Below the pieces are notes generated by a model that was given only the letters and a program-made list of their open reading frames with translations, had not been told where the DNA came from and did not search any database. Positions 33,282-42,363 of a DNA stretch of 64,000 nt are shown here, in pieces; within the stretch, counting starts at the first letter, position 1, and every line of letters begins with the position of its first letter. The position numbers and the translations under genes were made by a program. The stretch comes from Planotetraspora mira (GTDB lineage Bacteria > Actinomycetota > Actinomycetes > Streptosporangiales > Streptosporangiaceae), in assembly GCF_016863275.1 (NCBI RefSeq), contig NZ_BOOO01000031.1:124001-188000 (forward strand), read 5' to 3'.

Positions 33282-33466
33282 ATGGAGCAGCCCCGGCCCG
33301 GGGGTCGAGTTCCCTGATGCCCATGCCCTCGACGCCGGTGTCCTGCATCATGAATCAGTTGACAGATCTGGGTGGGGTGGGTTGATCGGCGTATGCCGTC
33401 ATCCGAACTCTGGAACTCCGTCGACTCGAGTGGCTCACGTCGTCCATCCCGGAAAGGAAGCAGCGC

Positions 33467-34021
33467 GTGGCCTCACTGGTCTTGAAGATGTCCGTCTCGC
33501 TCGACGGCTACGTCGCACCAACCGACGGGAGCACCGACTGGGTCGCTGCGGGACGTTCCGATGACGGCGCCCAGTGGACCGTCGAGACGCTGAGCAACGC
33601 CGGCGCGCACCTGATGGGCGCCACCACCTACGCGGCGCTGGCCACCTACTGGCCGGGCGCCTCCGGGCCGTTCGCCAAGCCGATGAACGAGATCCCCAAG
33701 GTCGTGTTCTCGGACTCGCTCGCGTCCGCCGACTGGGGCGAGACGACGATCGCCGCCGGAGATCTGGCTGAAGCCGTCACGCGGCTCAAGCAGGAGCGCC
33801 GCGACGGATATCTGCTTGCCCACGGCGGAGTTCGGTTCGCCCGATCGCTGGTCGAGACCGGCTTGATCGACGAGTACCGCCTTGTCGTCCATCCGGTCGT
33901 TCTGGGCGCGGGCGAGCGGCTCTTCACCGCACCGCTCACCGTCGAACCGATGAGCACCATCGCCTTCAGCCGTGGCGCCGTCGCCCATGTCTTCGCGGCG
34001 CGCCCGTCATCGAGCCGCTGA
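33467..34021 (+). CDS. DHFR/RibD C-terminal-like reductase
   Basis: A 184-residue protein from GTG, behind AAGGAAG. It starts with the RibD_C/DHFR-like strand (LVLKMSVSLDGYVAPTDGS) and contains GAHLMGATTYAALATYW and LLAHGGVRFARSLVETGLID. It probably binds NADPH. This family of stand-alone proteins is widespread in actinobacteria with mostly unknown substrates. It is a single gene, convergent with the MarR gene. Confidence 0.85.
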   Translation: MASLVLKMSVSLDGYVAPTDGSTDWVAAGRSDDGAQWTVETLSNAGAHLMGATTYAALATYWPGASGPFAKPMNEIPKVVFSDSLASADWGETTIAAGDLAEAVTRLKQERRDGYLLAHGGVRFARSLVETGLIDEYRLVVHPVVLGAGERLFTAPLTVEPMSTIAFSRGAVAHVFAARPSSSR

Positions 34022-34099
34022 TGTGACGAGGCCCGCGCGAGATCCGTGAACGAACTTCAGACGCAGGACGGCTCTGGGCGCCTCACCCGAGCCAGGTGA

Positions 34100-34558
34100 T
34101 CATGCCGGCACGTGCAGAGATTCCACCGCTTCGACGAGTGGCGCGAGTTCAGGGTTCTTCGCCGCGTCGTCGAGCGCCTCGCGCAGTGCGGCGTCATGGG
34201 TCGGCCGCGCCTCGGCGAGAAGCCGGAAACCCGCTTCGCTGACATTGGTGTAGATGCCTCGACGGTCAGTCGGGCAGAGGTAGCGGGACAGCAGGCCCCG
34301 GTCCTCAAGCCGGGTGACCAGGCGAGTGGTGGCGCTCTGGCTCAGCACCACGGCGTCGGCGACCTGTTTCATCTGCAGGTGGCCGCCCTCTCCGTCGTGC
34401 TGCCGGCTGAGGGTGTTCAGCAGCGAGTACTCCCGCACACTCAAGCCGTGCCCGGCCTGCAGAGCGCGCTCGATGTGAGCCTCGATTCTCCCGTAGAGCG
34501 AGGAGAGCGCGTACCAGCCCTGTGCGAGTGCGGTGAGCACGGGATCCGTGGCTGTCAT
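34100..34558 (-). CDS. MarR-family transcriptional regulator
   Basis: A 152-residue protein from the ATG at 34558, behind GAGGAAG. The winged helix includes LQMKQVADAVVLSQSATTRL, then VTRLEDRGLLSRYLCPTDRR and the wing GIYTNVSEAG. It is divergent from an MFS exporter, with a perfect inverted repeat between them, so it probably represses that exporter. Cysteine in the wing region (LCPTDRRG) could allow redox sensing, but this is conjecture. Confidence 0.9.
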   Translation of the reverse strand: MTATDPVLTALAQGWYALSSLYGRIEAHIERALQAGHGLSVREYSLLNTLSRQHDGEGGHLQMKQVADAVVLSQSATTRLVTRLEDRGLLSRYLCPTDRRGIYTNVSEAGFRLLAEARPTHDAALREALDDAAKNPELAPLVEAVESLHVPA

Positions 34559-34607
34559 GACGTCTCTTCCTCTCTGCCGGAGCGGCCGGTCCCAGGATAG
34601 GCCACCC

Positions 34608-34629
34608 ATGCAATATGCCGCGCTTGCAT
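34608..34629. promoter_or_regulatory. MarR operator candidate
   Basis: ATGCAA (34608-34613) and TTGCAT (34624-34629) are perfect inverted arms with a 10-base spacer in the 141-base divergent gap. Related half-sites TGCAA follow at 34642-34646 and 34674-34678. The gap is markedly AT-rich compared with its flanks. Confidence 0.6.
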
Positions 34630-34699
34630 ATAGTACGCGTCTGCAATTATTGTTGGCGCGCTCTAATGGCTTATGCAACCACTGGGAGGTGGAGACCTC

Positions 34700-35902
34700 G
34701 TGCCGCTCGCGCTCCTGGCTCTCGCGATCGGGGCCTTCGGGATCGGAACCACAGAATTCGTGATCACGGGAGTCCTTCCCGAGGTCGCCGGCGACTTCAG
34801 CGTCTCGATTCCCACTGCGGGCCTGCTGGTGACCGGATATGCCCTCGGTGTGGTGGTCGGCGCCCCGCTGATGACCGTTCTGGGCACCAAGGTGCCCCGC
34901 AAACGGATGCTCATGCTGCTGATGGGCCTGTTCATCGCAGGCAACCTGCTCTCGGCCCTCTCCCCCACCTTCGGGATGATGCTGGCCGGCCGCGTGGTCG
35001 CCTCGCTGGCGCACGGCGCGTTCTTCGGCATCGGCTCTGTCGTCGCGGCGACTCTCGTCGCCCCCGACAAGAAGGCCAGAGCGATCTCCATGATGTTCAC
35101 GGGACTGACCGTGGCGAACGTGGTCGGCGTACCGCTCGGCACGCTGATCGGCCAGTCCGCCAGTTGGCGCGTCACCTTCGCCATCGTCGCCGCACTGGGC
35201 GTCGTCGGCCTCCTCGGTGTCGCCAGGCTCGTCCCCGAGATGCCCGGACCCGAGGGCGTGCGCCTGCGCCGGGAACTGTCCGCGTTCCGCAACGTGCAGG
35301 TGCTGCTGGCGATGGCGATGACGGTGCTCGGCTTCGGCGGAGTGTTCGCGGCCGTCACCTACATCGCGCCGATGATGACGCACGTCGCCGGCTTCGCCGA
35401 CGGCTCCGTCACCTGGCTGCTGGTCCTGTTCGGCCTCGGCATGGTCGCCGGCAACCTCATCGGCGGCAGGTTCGCCGACCGCGCCCTGATGCCGATGCTG
35501 TACGTCTCGCTGGGCGGCCTCGCCGTGGTGCTGGCCCTCTTCACGCTGACCGCGCACGACAAGATCGCATCGGCGGTGACCATCGCACTGATCGGCGGCC
35601 TCGGCTTCGCGACCGTGCCCCCATTGCAGAAGCGGGTCCTGGACCACGCGCAAGGCGCCCCCACGCTGGCCTCCGCGGTCAACATCGGCGCCTTCAACCT
35701 CGGCAACGCCCTCTCGGCCTGGCTCGGCGGCCTCGTCATCGCGGCGGGACTGGGCTACACCGCCCCCAACTGGGTGGGCGCGGTCCTCGCCGCAGCCGCC
35801 CTCGTTCTGGCCGTCCTGTCCGCCGTCCTTGAACGGCCTGCCGTAGCCGGCGCCGACACGGACGCCGGCGACGGCACGCCCGCCACAGCGGGCCTCCGCT
35901 GA
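34700..35902 (+). CDS. MFS transporter (DHA1, arabinose-efflux/YdhP-like)
   Basis: A 400-residue protein from the GTG at 34700, with GGAG six bases upstream; an ATG nine codons earlier has no ribosome site. It opens with LALAIGAFGIGTTEFVITG, the hallmark of the SotB/YdhP group. It has twelve TM segments and motif-A-like GTKVPRKRMLML. The partner MarR gene is divergent. It probably exports sugars, arabinosides or drugs. Confidence 0.92.
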   Translation: MPLALLALAIGAFGIGTTEFVITGVLPEVAGDFSVSIPTAGLLVTGYALGVVVGAPLMTVLGTKVPRKRMLMLLMGLFIAGNLLSALSPTFGMMLAGRVVASLAHGAFFGIGSVVAATLVAPDKKARAISMMFTGLTVANVVGVPLGTLIGQSASWRVTFAIVAALGVVGLLGVARLVPEMPGPEGVRLRRELSAFRNVQVLLAMAMTVLGFGGVFAAVTYIAPMMTHVAGFADGSVTWLLVLFGLGMVAGNLIGGRFADRALMPMLYVSLGGLAVVLALFTLTAHDKIASAVTIALIGGLGFATVPPLQKRVLDHAQGAPTLASAVNIGAFNLGNALSAWLGGLVIAAGLGYTAPNWVGAVLAAAALVLAVLSAVLERPAVAGADTDAGDGTPATAGLR

Positions 35903-36032
35903 TCCATCCCGACCGCGTCTCACGATTCCGGAGGACGACCATGATCTCGACCTGACGGCCGGCGACATGGACGCCGTGGCCGCGCTCGACCGCGAACTGC
36001 GTACCGGCCCCGGCCCCGACGTCTTCGGCTGA
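35903..36032 (+). pseudogene. C-terminal remnant of an aldo/keto reductase
   Basis: Directly after the MFS stop, one frame reads SIHPDRVSRF (the phosphate-binding loop of AKRs). Another frame then reads LDLTAGDMDAVAALDRELRT and GPGPDVFG, then a stop, which is the standard AKR C-terminus. A frameshift lies between them near 35935 and the whole barrel is missing. Reads as a deletion relic. Confidence 0.6.
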
Positions 36033-36207
36033 CCGGCCCTGACCGGCCCTGCGCCGGGAAGCGTCCTCACCGCGACCTGGAACCCCCATCAGCTTTCGAG
36101 CGCGAGCCCGCCTACCCGACCAGGGGGACCCTCGCGAACGTGGCGTTGAGGGCCACATACACGAAAGAGGTGTTTTTATTAAAGATTCCAGTTTAGGGTA
36201 TCGAAAC

Positions 36208-36230
36208 CCACCATATACGGCATATGGTGG
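36208..36230. promoter_or_regulatory. Perfect 9-base inverted repeat at kinase start
   Basis: CCACCATAT (36208-36216), spacer ACGGC, ATATGGTGG (36222-36230), ending four bases before the kinase ATG at 36235. The only ribosome-site-like bases (GGTGG) are in the right arm. It could be an operator, or an mRNA hairpin that hides the start. The flanking 60 bases are AT-rich. Confidence 0.65.
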
Positions 36231-36234
36231 CAAA

Positions 36235-37530
36235 ATGGACATTGATCGACTCCTTGACCACCAGGGCCGGCAGTCCGTCCGGGGACACTCCGGCCCCGCG
36301 GGCAGCGGGGCCGCCGACGGGCATCAAGATGAGGCCGGAGTGGTGAATCCAGCGGTCGACTACAGGGCGGTGTTCAAGGCCCTCGTGGCCCCGTTGCTGG
36401 TGATGACGCCGGACTTCGTCATCGTGGCGGCCAGCGACTCCTATCTGGAGGTGAGCGGGCGGGACCAGGCGGACCTGCTCGGCCGGCATTTCTTCACCGT
36501 CTTCCCGGGCAATCCCAGCGCTCCCGGCGGTGAGGGGCCGGAGTGTCTGCGTGCGTCGCTGGAACGCGTGCTGGCCACCGGAGAGCGGGACACCATGGCG
36601 CTGAAACGCTACGACATGGAGGCGAGCGACAGACCGGGGGTGTTCGAGGAGCGGTACTGGAACACGATCAACACGCCCGTCCTGGGCCCGGAAGGTGAAG
36701 TCGAACTGATCATTCACCGTACCGAGGAGGTCACCGACTTCCTTCAGCAGCTAGGGCGGTCCGGTGTAACGGGGATGAGGGCGGAGTCGGAGACGACGAG
36801 CGCCGACGTCTACGCTCGCGCCCGCGAACTCCAGGACCTCAACGAACGACTCAAGCGCACCACGTCGGCACTGCAGGAGGCCATCGAGCGGCAGCGGCGG
36901 TTCGTCTTCGACGCCTCCCACGACCTGCGCAACCCGATCACCGGGCTGCTGACCGAACTAGAGGTCGCGCTCTCAGAATCCGACATCGACCTGCACCCGG
37001 TGCTGCGCAAATCGCTGCGAGACGCCGAGCGACTCAATGACATCGTCGCCGATCTGCTCGAACTCGCCCGCCTGGACACCGCGACGCCCGCCATCGCCGA
37101 ACCGGTCGACCTGGCCCAGCTCGTCGTGGACGAACTCGGACGCCGCACTCCGACCGCCGTCGTCCTCACCCGGCTCGGCCAGCAGGTGGTGGTGCGCGCC
37201 TCCCGGATCCGCCTGGCCCGGCTCCTGGGCAATCTGCTCGACAACGCCGAACGGCACACCACCAACACGATCGAGATCGTCGTCACCGCCGACCCACCCA
37301 ACGCGGTCCTGGAAGTCATCGACGACGGACCCGGCATCGCCCCGGCCGACCGCGAAAAAGTCTTCGAACGGCTCTCCCGCCTGGACGATGCCCGTCGCCT
37401 GGATCCCGGCGGCTCCGGGCTCGGCCTGCCCATCGCCCGCGAGATCGCCCAGGCCTACGGCGGTCACCTGTACGCCGCCGACAACACCACCGGCGCCCGC
37501 TTCGTCCTCCGCCTCCCCCACGCCGTCTAG
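36235..37530 (+). CDS. Cytosolic PAS-domain sensor histidine kinase
   Basis: A 431-residue paralogue of the kinase at 19701. The PAS domain is at about residues 42-165 (DYRAVFKALVAPLLVMTPDF, SDSYLEVSGRDQADLLGRHF, ending LIIHRTEEVTDFLQQL). HisKA carries FDASHDLRNPITGLL (His229), and the ATPase has NLLDNAERHT, IDDGPGIAPAD and GSGLGLPIAREIA. It lacks TM segments and an adjacent response regulator. The kdp operon follows 281 bases later but has its own KdpDE. The start lies against a strong inverted repeat. Confidence 0.88.
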   Translation: MDIDRLLDHQGRQSVRGHSGPAGSGAADGHQDEAGVVNPAVDYRAVFKALVAPLLVMTPDFVIVAASDSYLEVSGRDQADLLGRHFFTVFPGNPSAPGGEGPECLRASLERVLATGERDTMALKRYDMEASDRPGVFEERYWNTINTPVLGPEGEVELIIHRTEEVTDFLQQLGRSGVTGMRAESETTSADVYARARELQDLNERLKRTTSALQEAIERQRRFVFDASHDLRNPITGLLTELEVALSESDIDLHPVLRKSLRDAERLNDIVADLLELARLDTATPAIAEPVDLAQLVVDELGRRTPTAVVLTRLGQQVVVRASRIRLARLLGNLLDNAERHTTNTIEIVVTADPPNAVLEVIDDGPGIAPADREKVFERLSRLDDARRLDPGGSGLGLPIAREIAQAYGGHLYAADNTTGARFVLRLPHAV

Positions 37531-37811
37531 GGTGCTCGCCGCACGCGTGACACGCCTGCGGCGGCGACCGGCGCGACCGTGAGATCTGCTTCGCGGGCGT
37601 CGGCGAGGTCGAGACCGCACGCGATGACCTTGCCGTCCGGATCTCCTGGCGGTCGAGGACTTCCCTCCGGCACCAGGTAGGGGACGGCCCGCCTTCTCTG
37701 CTCCGCGTACGACCTGGTCGTCCCGACGGCCGATCGGCGTTCACCGATTCTCCACTGGGATGGGCCGGGGCTTCACCTCGCCTCCACCGGCCTGGTGCCG
37801 ACACTGTCTCC
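37531..37811. other. Gap between PAS kinase and kdp operon
   Basis: 281 bases. A minus-strand frame (about 37527-37770) has a coding-like composition (for example RAVPYLVPEGSPRPPGDPDG, VIACGLDLADAREADL) but no start codon in a good place. It may be the tail of a lost gene. The kdp promoter must lie here, but I could not pick hexamers with confidence. Confidence 0.35.
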
Positions 37812-37895
37812 GTGGCTGACGTGCTGGTTGTGCTGGGAATCGTTGGGTTCACGCTCGCGATGCTGGGCCTGATCAAGGGGCTAGATCGCGTATGA
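37812..37895 (+). CDS. 27-aa membrane micro-protein upstream of kdpF
   Basis: A GTG start and 27 codons make one hydrophobic helix with a basic tail (VVLGIVGFTLAMLGLIKGL). The TGA overlaps the ATG of kdpF (ATGA). Like KdpF, it is a single-TM peptide and may be a second small subunit of the Kdp complex or a leader for coupling. No ribosome site is obvious. Conservation of such a tandem pair in other actinomycetes is my recollection and not checked here. Confidence 0.55.
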   Translation: MADVLVVLGIVGFTLAMLGLIKGLDRV

Positions 37896-37981
37896 GCGTC
37901 GTCAACGTTCTGTTACTCACTGTGTCTGTCGCGGTGTTCATCTATGTGGGCATCGCGCTCTTCAAAGCGGAGTGGTTCTAA
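37892..37981 (+). CDS. kdpF: KdpF, small subunit of K+-transporting ATPase
   Basis: 29 residues: one TM helix (VNVLLLTVSVAVFIYVGIAL) ending FKAEWF, the standard KdpF shape. It overlaps the preceding micro-ORF (ATGA) and its TAA overlaps the ATG of kdpA (TAATG). KdpF stabilises the KdpABC complex in the membrane. Confidence 0.85.
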   Translation: MSVVNVLLLTVSVAVFIYVGIALFKAEWF

Positions 37982-39669
37982 TGGGCTTCGCGTGGACGAT
38001 CGTCGCGCTGGTCTTGGTGCTGGCGCTGTGTTGGCGATTCCTCGGCGCTTACATGGTTGTGGTGTATGAGGGGCGGGCCAGGTGGCTGGCCAAGGTCGAG
38101 CGGCCGATCTACCGAGCGATCGGAGCGGACCCGAAGGCCGAACAGACCTGGCAGCGCTACGCCTCATCGGTGATCGTCTTCTCGGCGATCGCGCTGCTGA
38201 TCAGTTACGGCATCTTCCGGCTGCAGGAGCATCTGCCGTTCAACCCGGACCACATGTCCGGCGTCGAATGGCATACGGCCTGGAACACCGCCGTGTCGTT
38301 CGTGACCAACACGAACTGGCAGTCGTACTCGGGCGAGACCACGATGTCGTACCTGTCGCAGATGGGCGCCCTGGCGGTGCAGAACTTCCTGTCCGCCGCG
38401 GTGGGCATGGCGGTCGCGGTCGCGTTGATCCGCGGTTTCGCCCGCAAGGGATCGAAGACGATCGGGAACTTCTGGGTCGACCTGGTGCGCGGCACCATCT
38501 ACGTGCTGCTGCCGATCGCGTTCGTCGCCGCGATCGTGTTCATCTCGCAGGGCGCGCTGCAGACGCTGGCCGGTCACGCCGAGGTCAGTAACGCGCTCAA
38601 CGGCGCGAGCCAGACGCTGCCCCGCGGCCCCATCGCCTCCCAGGAGGTGATCAAGCAGCTGGGCACCAACGGCGGCGGGTTCTTCAACGCCAACGGCGCC
38701 GGACCGTTCGAGAACCCGACCGGGTTGACGAACTTTCTGTCCATCGTGCTGATCCTGTGCATCCCGGTGGCGCTCACCTACACCTTCGGCAAGATGGTGT
38801 TCAGCATCCGCCAGGGCGTGGCGATCCTCGCGGTCATGACGGTGCTGTTCGGCGGGTGGCTCACGATGACCGCGGTCGCCGAGCAGCAGGGCAACCCCGC
38901 TCTCGCTGCGACCGGGGTATCTCAGCCCCTCGGCAACATGGAGGGCAAGGAGACCCGGTTCGGCGCACTGTCGTCGTCCCTGTACAACGTGACCTCGACG
39001 CAGACCTCCACCGGCAGCGTGGACTCGGCGGCCGACTCCTACACGCCGATCGGCGGGATGGCGATGCTCACCGGGATGATGCTGGGTGAGGTCAGCCCGG
39101 GCGGCGTCGGAACGGGCGTCTACGGGATTTTGATGTTCGCAGTGATCACGGTGTTCATCGGCGGGTTGATGGTCGGGCGAACACCGGAGTATCTCGGCAA
39201 GAAGATCCAGGCCAGGGAGGTGAAACTCGCCGCCCTTGGAGTGCTGGTCATGCCGATCACGGTGCTGGTGCTCACCGCGATCGCCACGGCCGTGAACGCC
39301 GGGAAGGCCGGCCCGCTCAACGCCGGGCCGCACGGGTTCTCCGAGATCCTCTACGCCTACACCTCGCAGACGAACAACAACGGGTCCGGGTTCGGAGGGC
39401 TGAGCGCGAACACCCCCTTCTACAACATCACCGGGACGATCGGCCTGCTGCTCGGCCGGTTCGCGATCATCATTCCGGCGCTCGCGCTGGCGGGCGGTCT
39501 CGCGGAGAAGACCGTCGTCCCCACATCGCTGGGCACCTTCCGCACCGACAAGCCGATGTTCGTCGGCCTGCTCACAGGCGTGGTTCTCGTCATCGGCGGC
39601 CTCACCTTCCTCCCCGCCGTGGCCCTGGGCCCGATCGTGGAGCAGCTCAGTCACGGGATGTTCTGGTGA
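37981..39669 (+). CDS. kdpA: KdpA, K+-binding channel-like subunit
   Basis: 562 residues with about ten TM helices and four selectivity-filter loops: TNTNWQSYSGE, TNGGGFFNANGAGPFENPT, GEVSPGGVGTG and NNNGSGFGGLSANTPFYN. Start ATG overlaps kdpF. An in-frame ATG three codons earlier lies in kdpF and is rejected. KdpA takes K+ from outside and passes it to KdpB in the high-affinity K+ pump. Confidence 0.97.
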   Translation: MGFAWTIVALVLVLALCWRFLGAYMVVVYEGRARWLAKVERPIYRAIGADPKAEQTWQRYASSVIVFSAIALLISYGIFRLQEHLPFNPDHMSGVEWHTAWNTAVSFVTNTNWQSYSGETTMSYLSQMGALAVQNFLSAAVGMAVAVALIRGFARKGSKTIGNFWVDLVRGTIYVLLPIAFVAAIVFISQGALQTLAGHAEVSNALNGASQTLPRGPIASQEVIKQLGTNGGGFFNANGAGPFENPTGLTNFLSIVLILCIPVALTYTFGKMVFSIRQGVAILAVMTVLFGGWLTMTAVAEQQGNPALAATGVSQPLGNMEGKETRFGALSSSLYNVTSTQTSTGSVDSAADSYTPIGGMAMLTGMMLGEVSPGGVGTGVYGILMFAVITVFIGGLMVGRTPEYLGKKIQAREVKLAALGVLVMPITVLVLTAIATAVNAGKAGPLNAGPHGFSEILYAYTSQTNNNGSGFGGLSANTPFYNITGTIGLLLGRFAIIIPALALAGGLAEKTVVPTSLGTFRTDKPMFVGLLTGVVLVIGGLTFLPAVALGPIVEQLSHGMFW

Positions 39670-39745
39670 TGTCCCCCCTGGTGCCACTGAAGCAGGCTCG
39701 ATTGGTGCCTGACGTGTTCACGTCAGTCTGTGAAAGGAAATCGTG

Positions 39746-41833
39746 ATGCCGGACCTCAAGGTCCTCGACGCGGGCCACTCTGGAGCCCCCGATGAACTGG
39801 GTGTTCCAGGCGGGCGCGGCGTGGTGAGCCGGCGCAGCCTGTTCGACGGGCGGATCATGCGCGTTGCCGCAGTGGATGCACTGCGCAAACTCGATCCCCG
39901 TGTGCAGATCAAGAACCCGGTCATGTTCGTGGTGCTCATCGGCACCGTGATCACGCTGTTCGAGGCGATCGCCCATCCCAGTGTCTTCTCGTGGTCGGTG
40001 ATGGTCTGGCTGCTGTTGACCGTGCTGTTCGCCAACTTCGCCGAGGCGATGGCCGAGGGCCGCGGAAAGGCGCAGGCGGACACGTTGCGCAAGACGCGCA
40101 CCCAGACCGACGCGCGGCGGCTCCGGCCCGACGGCGCCGAGGAGCGGGTGCCCGCCGCCGACCTGTCGCTGGGCGACATGGTGGTCTGCGAAGCAGGCGA
40201 CGTCATCCCCTCAGACGGGGAGGTCGCCGAGGGGGCGGCCTCGGTCGACGAATCCGCCATCACCGGCGAGTCCGCTCCGGTGATCCGGGAGTCCGGCGGC
40301 GACCGGTCCGCGGTGACCGGTGGCACGCGGGTGCTCTCCGACCGGATCGTGGTGCGGATCACCGCCGAGCCGGGGAAGACGTTCCTGGACCGGATGATCG
40401 GCCTGGTCGAGGGAGCGAAGCGGCAGAAGACACCGAACGAGATCGCGCTGACGATCCTGCTCTCCGCGCTGACCCTCATCTTCATCCCGGTCGTGGTCGT
40501 GCTGCAGCCCTTCGCCCAGTTCGCCGGCGGTCAGGTGGAGGTGATCATCCTCATCGCGCTGATCGTCTGTCTCATCCCGACCACCATCGGAGCGTTGCTG
40601 TCCGCGATCGGCATCGCCGGCATGGACCGGCTGGTGCAGCACAATGTGCTGGCGATGAGCGGCCGTGCGGTCGAGGCCGCCGGCGACGTGCAGACGCTGC
40701 TGTTGGACAAGACCGGCACCATAACCATGGGCAACCGGATGGCCTCGGAGTTCCACCCCGTCGGGGGATGCGGCGAGCAGGATCTCGCCGGCGCCGCCCA
40801 GCTGGCCTCCCTCGCCGACGAGACCCCGGAGGGACGCTCGATCGTCGTGCTCGCCAAGGAGCGCTACGGGCTGCGCGAGCGCGACCTGGCGGCAGATCAC
40901 GTCTTCGTGCCGTTCAGTGCCAACACCCGCATGTCCGGCCTGGACACCGACGGCCGGCACATCCGCAAGGGGGCGGCCGACGCCGTCAAACGGTGGGTGA
41001 CGGAGCAGGGCGGCACGCTGCCCGCCGAGCTCGACCAGATCGTCGAACGGATCTCTCGCGCCGGCGCCACCCCGCTCGTGGTGGCCGACCAGGCTCGCGT
41101 CCTCGGGGTGATCGAGCTCAAGGACGTCGTGAAGCAGGGCATCGCGGAGCGCTTCGCCGAACTGCGCGGGGTCGGCATCCGCACGGTCATGGTCACCGGC
41201 GACAACCCGCTGACCGCCGCCGCGATCGCGCAGGAGGCCGGGGTCGACGACTATCTCGCGGAGGCGACGCCGGACGCGAAGATGCGGCTGATCAAGGCTG
41301 AGCAGGAGGGCGGCAAGCTGGTCGCGATGACCGGTGACGGCACCAACGACGCGCCCGCGCTCGCGCAGGCCGACGTCGGGGTGGCGATGAACACCGGAAC
41401 GTCGGCCGCCAAGGAGGCCGGCAACATGGTCGACCTCGACTCCAACCCGACCAAGCTCATCGAGATCGTCGAGATCGGCAAGCAACTCCTCATGACCCGC
41501 GGCGCGCTGACGACCTTCTCGATCGCCAACGACATCGCGAAGTACTTCGCGATCATCCCGGCGCTGTTCGTCGGCACCTATCCGCAGCTGGACGGCCTGA
41601 ACATCATGCGCCTGCACAGTCCGCAGAGCGCGGTGCTCTCCGCGGTGATCTTCAACGCGCTGGTGATCATCGCGCTGATCCCGCTGGCGCTGCGCGGAGT
41701 CCGGTTCCGGCCCTCCGGAGCGACCGCGATCCTGCGCCGCAACGTGCTCGTCTACGGCCTCGGCGGGCTGATCATCCCGTTCATAGGCATCAAGCTGATC
41801 GACCTGATCCTCACCGCGCTCGGAGCGTACTGA
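39746..41833 (+). CDS. kdpB: KdpB, P-type ATPase catalytic subunit
   Basis: 695 residues. The phosphorylation motif is [15 protein letters not shown] (about D321). The actuator motif is [11 protein letters not shown], and the hinge [20 protein letters not shown]. Low-affinity K+ site TM helices are present. GAAAGGAAATC precedes GTG-ATG (39743/39746). The 76-base gap after kdpA is the longest in the operon. The stop overlaps kdpC (TGATG). Confidence 0.97.
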   Translation: MPDLKVLDAGHSGAPDELGVPGGRGVVSRRSLFDGRIMRVAAVDALRKLDPRVQIKNPVMFVVLIGTVITLFEAIAHPSVFSWSVMVWLLLTVLFANFAEAMAEGRGKAQADTLRKTRTQTDARRLRPDGAEERVPAADLSLGDMVVCEAGDVIPSDGEVAEGAASVDESAITGESAPVIRESGGDRSAVTGGTRVLSDRIVVRITAEPGKTFLDRMIGLVEGAKRQKTPNEIALTILLSALTLIFIPVVVVLQPFAQFAGGQVEVIILIALIVCLIPTTIGALLSAIGIAGMDRLVQHNVLAMSGRAVEAAGDVQTLLLDKTGTITMGNRMASEFHPVGGCGEQDLAGAAQLASLADETPEGRSIVVLAKERYGLRERDLAADHVFVPFSANTRMSGLDTDGRHIRKGAADAVKRWVTEQGGTLPAELDQIVERISRAGATPLVVADQARVLGVIELKDVVKQGIAERFAELRGVGIRTVMVTGDNPLTAAAIAQEAGVDDYLAEATPDAKMRLIKAEQEGGKLVAMTGDGTNDAPALAQADVGVAMNTGTSAAKEAGNMVDLDSNPTKLIEIVEIGKQLLMTRGALTTFSIANDIAKYFAIIPALFVGTYPQLDGLNIMRLHSPQSAVLSAVIFNALVIIALIPLALRGVRFRPSGATAILRRNVLVYGLGGLIIPFIGIKLIDLILTALGAY

Positions 41834-42363
41834 TGTTGCTGGACCTGCGACGGGCGATCACCGTCTCGATCATCTTCTTCGTCATACTCGGCCTGGCCTA
41901 CCCACTGGCCGAGACCGGCATCGGGCAGGCGCTGTTCAACCACCAGGCCAACGGCTCACTCACCGCCCACGGCTCGGAGCGCATCGGGCAGAACTGGGAT
42001 GGACCCCAGTGGTTCCACGGTCGCGCCGACGGTGACGACCCGACCGCCACCGGCGGATCCAACCTCGGGCCACGCTCGAAGGAACTGCTGGACAAGTACA
42101 AGGAGCGGATCGCCGGGCTGGAGAAGCAGGGTGTGACCCCGCATCAGGACCTGGTGTCCGCGTCGGGCAGCGGCGTCGACTCCGACATCAGCCCCGCGGC
42201 CGCCTACGCCCAGATCTCGGCCGTGGCCGAAGCCCGCGGCCTGTCGACCGACCGGCTCCACGCACTGGTCGAAAACCACGTGCAAGGACCCCAGTTCGGA
42301 TTCCTCGGCGCTCCGCACGTCAACGTCCTGGAGCTGAACGAGGAACTCGCGACCTTGAAATGA
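41833..42363 (+). CDS. kdpC: KdpC subunit
   Basis: 176 residues: one N-terminal TM (AITVSIIFFVILGLAYPLAE), then the periplasmic domain with NLGPRSKELLDKYKERI and a C-terminal VNVLELNEELATL, all typical. Start overlaps kdpB and stop overlaps the sensor gene (ATGA). KdpC aids K+ affinity and complex assembly. Confidence 0.95.
   Translation: MLLDLRRAITVSIIFFVILGLAYPLAETGIGQALFNHQANGSLTAHGSERIGQNWDGPQWFHGRADGDDPTATGGSNLGPRSKELLDKYKERIAGLEKQGVTPHQDLVSASGSGVDSDISPAAAYAQISAVAEARGLSTDRLHALVENHVQGPQFGFLGAPHVNVLELNEELATLK

Noticed and set aside
34559-36070. Minus-strand extension of the MarR frame by about 500 codons
   Set aside because: Open only because it is antisense to the MFS gene. The ATG at 34558 has a ribosome site and begins the conserved MarR fold.
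37527-37770. Minus-strand coding-like frame before the kdp operon
   Set aside because: Composition is protein-like, but there is no usable start codon and it overlaps the stop of the kinase gene. Kept only as a comment on the gap.
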